64,000 nucleotides of DNA, taken from positions 1-64,000 of the forward strand of contig CAKZVC010000057.1 of assembly GCA_937922235.1 (NCBI GenBank). Reading direction: 5' to 3'. The notes beneath the pieces were generated by a model that was not told the DNA's origin, searched no databases, and was given only the letters and a program-made list of their open reading frames with translations. The translations under genes and the position numbers were made by a program. This document shows, piece by piece, positions 61,124-64,000 of this stretch. Each line of letters opens with the position of its first letter. The first letter of the stretch is position 1. The DNA comes from an uncultured Acidimicrobiales bacterium (lineage in GTDB: Bacteria > Actinomycetota > Acidimicrobiia > Acidimicrobiales > SHLQ01).

Positions 61124-61683
61124 GCGGCCTCACGTTGGGTTTGTTCCGCAGCGACTTCCACTTCGAGGATGTTGATGAGGAGCTCGATTAGGGCGTTCTG
61201 TGCTTGCTCTCGATCGGTGACGTCGAAGCCGACGTACGTCGCACCTTCGACAGGCACCTGTGACCTCACTGCTTCGACCAGGTCGGGCCGGTCGAGCGCT
61301 CGGTTCACTCCAACAACCACCGGATGGTTGTTGTTGCGTTGGAAGTGGGCGGCCATGCGGGCCGACGTCTCCCAGGTTTCAGGTCGGTCAGCATCGACGA
61401 GCAAGAAGAGCCCATCCATGCCGACACTCACGATGTCCCACATGAAGCTGAAGCGTTCCTGGCCGGGCACGCCGTACAGGTTCAGCTCAACCGTGAACGC
61501 ATCGGTTTGGTGTTTCAGCGTTCCGTATTCCATGCCGACCGTCGTCATCTCTTTGACGAGCGCCTCGTCGCCCGAGGTTGGTGCCTCGGTGCCAACGAGG
61601 GGCCCGTCTGAAGATGCGGTGATCATGGTGGTTTTTCCGGACGCGAAGGGTCCAGCGACTACCACCTTGAAGTCGTACTGCAT
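61120..61683 (-). CDS. MglA-like small Ras-family GTPase
   Basis: About 187 residues. G1 GPFASGKTT, G3 LYGVPGQERF (Gln, not the unusual MglA residue) and G4-like VGVNRALDRPD (Asn-Arg-x-Leu-Asp in place of NKxD) are visible. Bacterial small GTPases of this type control surface-linked or polar processes together with roadblock proteins. An ATG two codons upstream (61689) is also possible. Flanked by roadblock genes on both sides. Confidence 0.83.
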   Translation of the reverse strand: MQYDFKVVVAGPFASGKTTMITASSDGPLVGTEAPTSGDEALVKEMTTVGMEYGTLKHQTDAFTVELNLYGVPGQERFSFMWDIVSVGMDGLFLLVDADRPETWETSARMAAHFQRNNNHPVVVGVNRALDRPDLVEAVRSQVPVEGATYVGFDVTDREQAQNALIELLINILEVEVAAEQTQREAA

Positions 61684-61707
61684 GGTCATCGAAGCGTCGT
61701 GCCTTCG

Positions 61708-62073
61708 CTAGAAGACGAGGCCCTCTTCAATCGTCTGCAGCTGGCGACGTGCCATGGCGAGGTTTGCAGTTTCGCGGTTGAGAGCGAGGTACATGAACAG
61801 GCCGTCGTGCTTCGCCAGCAAGCGGATGAGGTGGTACTGGCCGCCAAGGGTGATCAGCACGTCTTCGATGCGGTCGGCGAGGCCGAGCGCGTTCATGGTG
61901 GACATCTTGGCGCGGATCACTTCGGTGTTTCCTGCAGCTGCGACCTCAAGGTCGAGACCGTTGCCACCACCGGCGGTACCGAGGGTCATGCCCGAGCCGT
62001 AGTCGACGAGCGCGACGCCAACGGCGCCCGTGATCGACATTGCTTCTTTTAGGCTCTCTTCGAGTTGCGACAT
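61708..62073 (-). CDS. Roadblock/LC7-domain protein (second)
   Basis: About 121 residues from ATG 62073 (MSQLEESLKEAMSITGAVGVALVDYGSGMTLGTAGG), a roadblock-fold protein related to the one at 60710-61123. The frame is open up to 62112 and a longer N-terminus is possible. Heads the GTPase module. The two roadblock genes may form a heterodimer acting on the GTPase, which is inference. Confidence 0.78.
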   Translation of the reverse strand: MSQLEESLKEAMSITGAVGVALVDYGSGMTLGTAGGGNGLDLEVAAAGNTEVIRAKMSTMNALGLADRIEDVLITLGGQYHLIRLLAKHDGLFMYLALNRETANLAMARRQLQTIEEGLVF

Positions 62074-62227
62074 CTTCGTAATCTTCTTCCTGGCGCGAAC
62101 GGCCATCACCACGGAACTTCTCCGATAGTTAGGTGTTCGGCATTCGAAGAGCTGCCTTTAGGAGACCGTTGAAATCAATAGGTTTCCGGAAAAATCTGGA
62201 AACCGTGTCCCCTGCGGGCGGCGCGAT

Positions 62228-62845
62228 TTAGCCGATGCTCAGAACCTGCGCCGTCGTGTTGATCGCGCTGAATCGGTCGGCAAGAGCGGCGAGCGATGCC
62301 GCATGAAGAGCCTCAGCCGGAACGGCCTCGCCAGCGACGGTTGCTGGGAGCGTTCGTGTGGCGGTCGCATCGGACACAACCGTCGTCTCATAGCCAAGAT
62401 CGAGGGCTGCCCGTGCTGTCGAGCTCACGCACATATGGGTCATGAACCCGCAGATGATGAGGTGAGGCCGACCGATGCCTGCGAGGTGGTTCTGGAGCTC
62501 GGTGTGGGCGAACGCGTTCGGTAGGCCTTTGGTGATGACGGTTTCGCCTTCGACTGGTGCGACTTGGGCAATGATTTGGCCGCCCTTGGCCGGGTCGAAG
62601 GCTCGGCCTTCGGATCCCTCGTGCGCGATGTGCACGATTTCTGCGCCGTCCTTGCGCCCCTTTAGAAGGAGAGCCGTGATGTTGTCGAGCGCCGGTTGGA
62701 GGCCCGGGAGCATGAGTGCTCCTTGCTCGGTGTACTCCATCTGAGCGTCGATCACGATAAGCACTGCGTCGTTCATTGGGCCGTAGTGCGGTGGCAGTCC
62801 GGCGGCGGCTCGGAGGGTAAACGGCTGTTGTTCGGCGTCGGTCAT
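62228..62845 (-). CDS. Isochorismatase-family cysteine hydrolase
   Basis: A 205-residue enzyme of the isochorismatase/nicotinamidase superfamily. Catalytic residues: Asp in LIVIDAQMEYTEQG, Lys in TKGLPNAFAHTEL and Cys in ICGFMTHMCVSSTARAAL. Cytosolic. The substrate is not predictable (amide or enol ether). Alone on the minus strand. Confidence 0.87.
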   Translation of the reverse strand: MTDAEQQPFTLRAAAGLPPHYGPMNDAVLIVIDAQMEYTEQGALMLPGLQPALDNITALLLKGRKDGAEIVHIAHEGSEGRAFDPAKGGQIIAQVAPVEGETVITKGLPNAFAHTELQNHLAGIGRPHLIICGFMTHMCVSSTARAALDLGYETTVVSDATATRTLPATVAGEAVPAEALHAASLAALADRFSAINTTAQVLSIG

Positions 62846-63039
62846 GGAGCGACTCTATAGCTCCGACTACCAGCCGCATACAGGGTGAGCTGCGGGTGTA
62901 TCGGCCTCTTCCGATGAGATCTTGACCGGTTTGCGGTGTGCGTCTGTCACAGCCGAAATCTGCATCCGGGTCGAGGGTGGCTCACGTAGTACCAGCAATC
63001 CCCTCCACCCCCCATCAATCCCCCCAAAAGGAAATACCA

Positions 63040-64000
63040 ATGAACATCAACTCAAAGCGCATGGCTGCGCTTCTTCTCACCCTCGGAATGACCGCCGCGG
63101 CCTGTGGCACCGAAACCGAAGCCATCGATCAAGTCCAGCCGGCACAGGCTGAAGAGTCTCTCGCAATGGCGGACGACGCTATGGAAGACGAGGCAATGGA
63201 AGACGAGGCAATGGCCGACCTTCCAGCAACCGTCGTCGACATCGCAACCTCAAGCGACGACTTCAGCACGCTCGTCGCAGCTGTTGTTGAAGCTGACCTT
63301 GTGGACACCCTCTCCGGTGATGGCCCATTCACGGTCTTCGCACCAACCAACGCCGCATTCGAGCAGGCGCTCGCTGACCTCGGCCTGACCGCTGAAGAGC
63401 TCCTCGCTTCCGACGATCTCGCCAGCATCCTCACCTACCACGTAGTGCCCGGCAAGATCATGGCCGCTGACGCAATCGCAGCGGACGGCACCGAGGTCGC
63501 CACCGTAAACGGCGACACCATCGAGGTAAACGTTGTTGACGGCAACGTCATGATCGACGGCGCAACCGTGACGACTGCTGACCTCGAGGCCGGCAACGGC
63601 GTCGTTCACGTCATCGACTCAGTCATCCTTCCTGGGCCTCATAGCGAGGACGCCATGGAAGACGACGCGATGGAAGAAGACGCGATGGAAGAAGATGCGA
63701 TGGAAGAGGACGCCATGGAAGAAGAGGCAATGGCCGACCTTCCTGCAACCGTCGTTGACATCGCAATGTCCAGCGACGACTTCAGCACGCTCGTCGCAGC
63801 TGTTGTTGAAGCTGATCTTGCCGAGACCCTCTCCGGTGAGGGCCCGTTCACGGTATTCGCCCCAACCAACGCCGCATTCGAGCAGGCACTTGCCGACCTC
63901 GGCCTGACCGCTGAAGAGCTCCTCGCTTCCGACGATCTTGCCAGCATCCTCACCTACCACGTCGTACCCGCCAAGGTTCTCGCCGCTGACGCAATCGCAG
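63040..64000 (+). CDS. FAS1 (fasciclin) repeat lipoprotein, truncated by the window end
   Basis: At least 320 residues visible; the right end is cut. Signal peptide and lipobox end in MTAAAC (Cys about residue 22). A short linker with AMEDEAMEDEAM is followed by a first FAS1 domain (FTVFAPTNAAFEQALADLG; YHVVPGKI), a second longer acidic linker (AMEEDAMEE units) and a second, nearly identical FAS1 domain. FAS1 proteins mediate adhesion. ATG 63040 has AAAAGGAAA upstream. Confidence 0.88.
   Translation, partial: MNINSKRMAALLLTLGMTAAACGTETEAIDQVQPAQAEESLAMADDAMEDEAMEDEAMADLPATVVDIATSSDDFSTLVAAVVEADLVDTLSGDGPFTVFAPTNAAFEQALADLGLTAEELLASDDLASILTYHVVPGKIMAADAIAADGTEVATVNGDTIEVNVVDGNVMIDGATVTTADLEAGNGVVHVIDSVILPGPHSEDAMEDDAMEEDAMEEDAMEEDAMEEEAMADLPATVVDIAMSSDDFSTLVAAVVEADLAETLSGEGPFTVFAPTNAAFEQALADLGLTAEELLASDDLASILTYHVVPAKVLAADAIA
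63211..64000 (+). repeat. Tandem DNA repeat encoding two near-identical FAS1 domains
   Basis: Unit 1 starts at 63211 and unit 2 at 63730, offset 519 bp (173 codons), with only scattered substitutions over the compared length. The second unit continues off the window end, so more copies may exist. Confidence 0.85.

Noticed and set aside
59850-61133. Single 427-codon protein on the minus strand
   Set aside because: The first 140 codons overlap the roadblock gene in another frame; the real start is the GTG at 60713.

Overview
The window looks like chromosomal DNA of a free-living, probably aquatic actinobacterium, most likely of the class Acidimicrobiia (Ilumatobacter-like). This is inferred from the high G+C, the gene content (F420/FMN-type PPOX protein, LtrA, tmRNA, FHA/FtsK-WXG secretion genes, a conserved actinobacterial small protein, secreted proteins with AMEE-type acidic linkers) and frequent GTG starts. 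It is not proven. Housekeeping genes are xthA, rpe, an rRNA/tRNA uracil methyltransferase, clpP, tRNA-Leu(TAG), rdgB, rph, murI, smpB, pgi, ssrA and an AceE-like E1.

Layout: 0-7.3 kb is a branched-chain amino-acid/amide ABC uptake operon (acyl-CoA ligase, LivH, LivM, LivK-like lipoprotein) with a GAF-LuxR regulator. At 7.3-15.7 kb are xthA, a minimal type VII-like secretion locus (WXG-type protein, small membrane protein, FHA-FtsK/EssC-like ATPase), an RNA methyltransferase and rpe. At 15.9-30.1 kb lie two divergent peptide-plus-ABC-transporter operons, and at 30.1-36 kb an accessory stretch of small secreted and membrane genes with a regulator that lacks its NTPase domain. From 36 to 64 kb there are mostly housekeeping genes, interspersed with large secreted proteins (an RTX-LivK fusion, a propeller-RTX protein, a VWA lipoprotein, a YVTN propeller and a FAS1 tandem protein), a roadblock/small-GTPase module and REP-like repeats.

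The main discovery is at 22.75-30.1 kb: a probable circular-bacteriocin (AS-48-like) cluster. It has a TTGACA promoter, a 111-residue precursor whose last 59 residues run from Met to Trp with no acidic residue, a SpoIIM/DUF95 membrane protein (the hallmark partner of circular bacteriocins), a second multi-helix protein, a lipoprotein, a peptidoglycan-binding HlyD-like adaptor, an ABC ATPase and permease, a 35-codon ORF, and a second ABC ATPase and permease. Most of these genes overlap or abut. Back to back with it, a second operon (22.4 to 15.9 kb, minus strand) encodes a secreted two-cysteine peptide, two lipoproteins, a small acidic protein, another peptidoglycan-binding adaptor, and an ABC ATPase and MacB-type permease. 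Lipoproteins in both operons share a Cys-x-Arg-x-x-Gly-type motif, so the pair looks like two related antimicrobial-peptide or peptide-export systems.

Other points of note are an RTX beta-roll fused to a LivK-type receptor and its close paralogue at the start of the window, a tRNA-like gene with a non-canonical anticodon arm, an LtrA protein split at an ATGA overlap, a tmRNA tag ending in LALAV, and a 25-bp tandem repeat related to palindromic GGTGCCAGGCACC elements.
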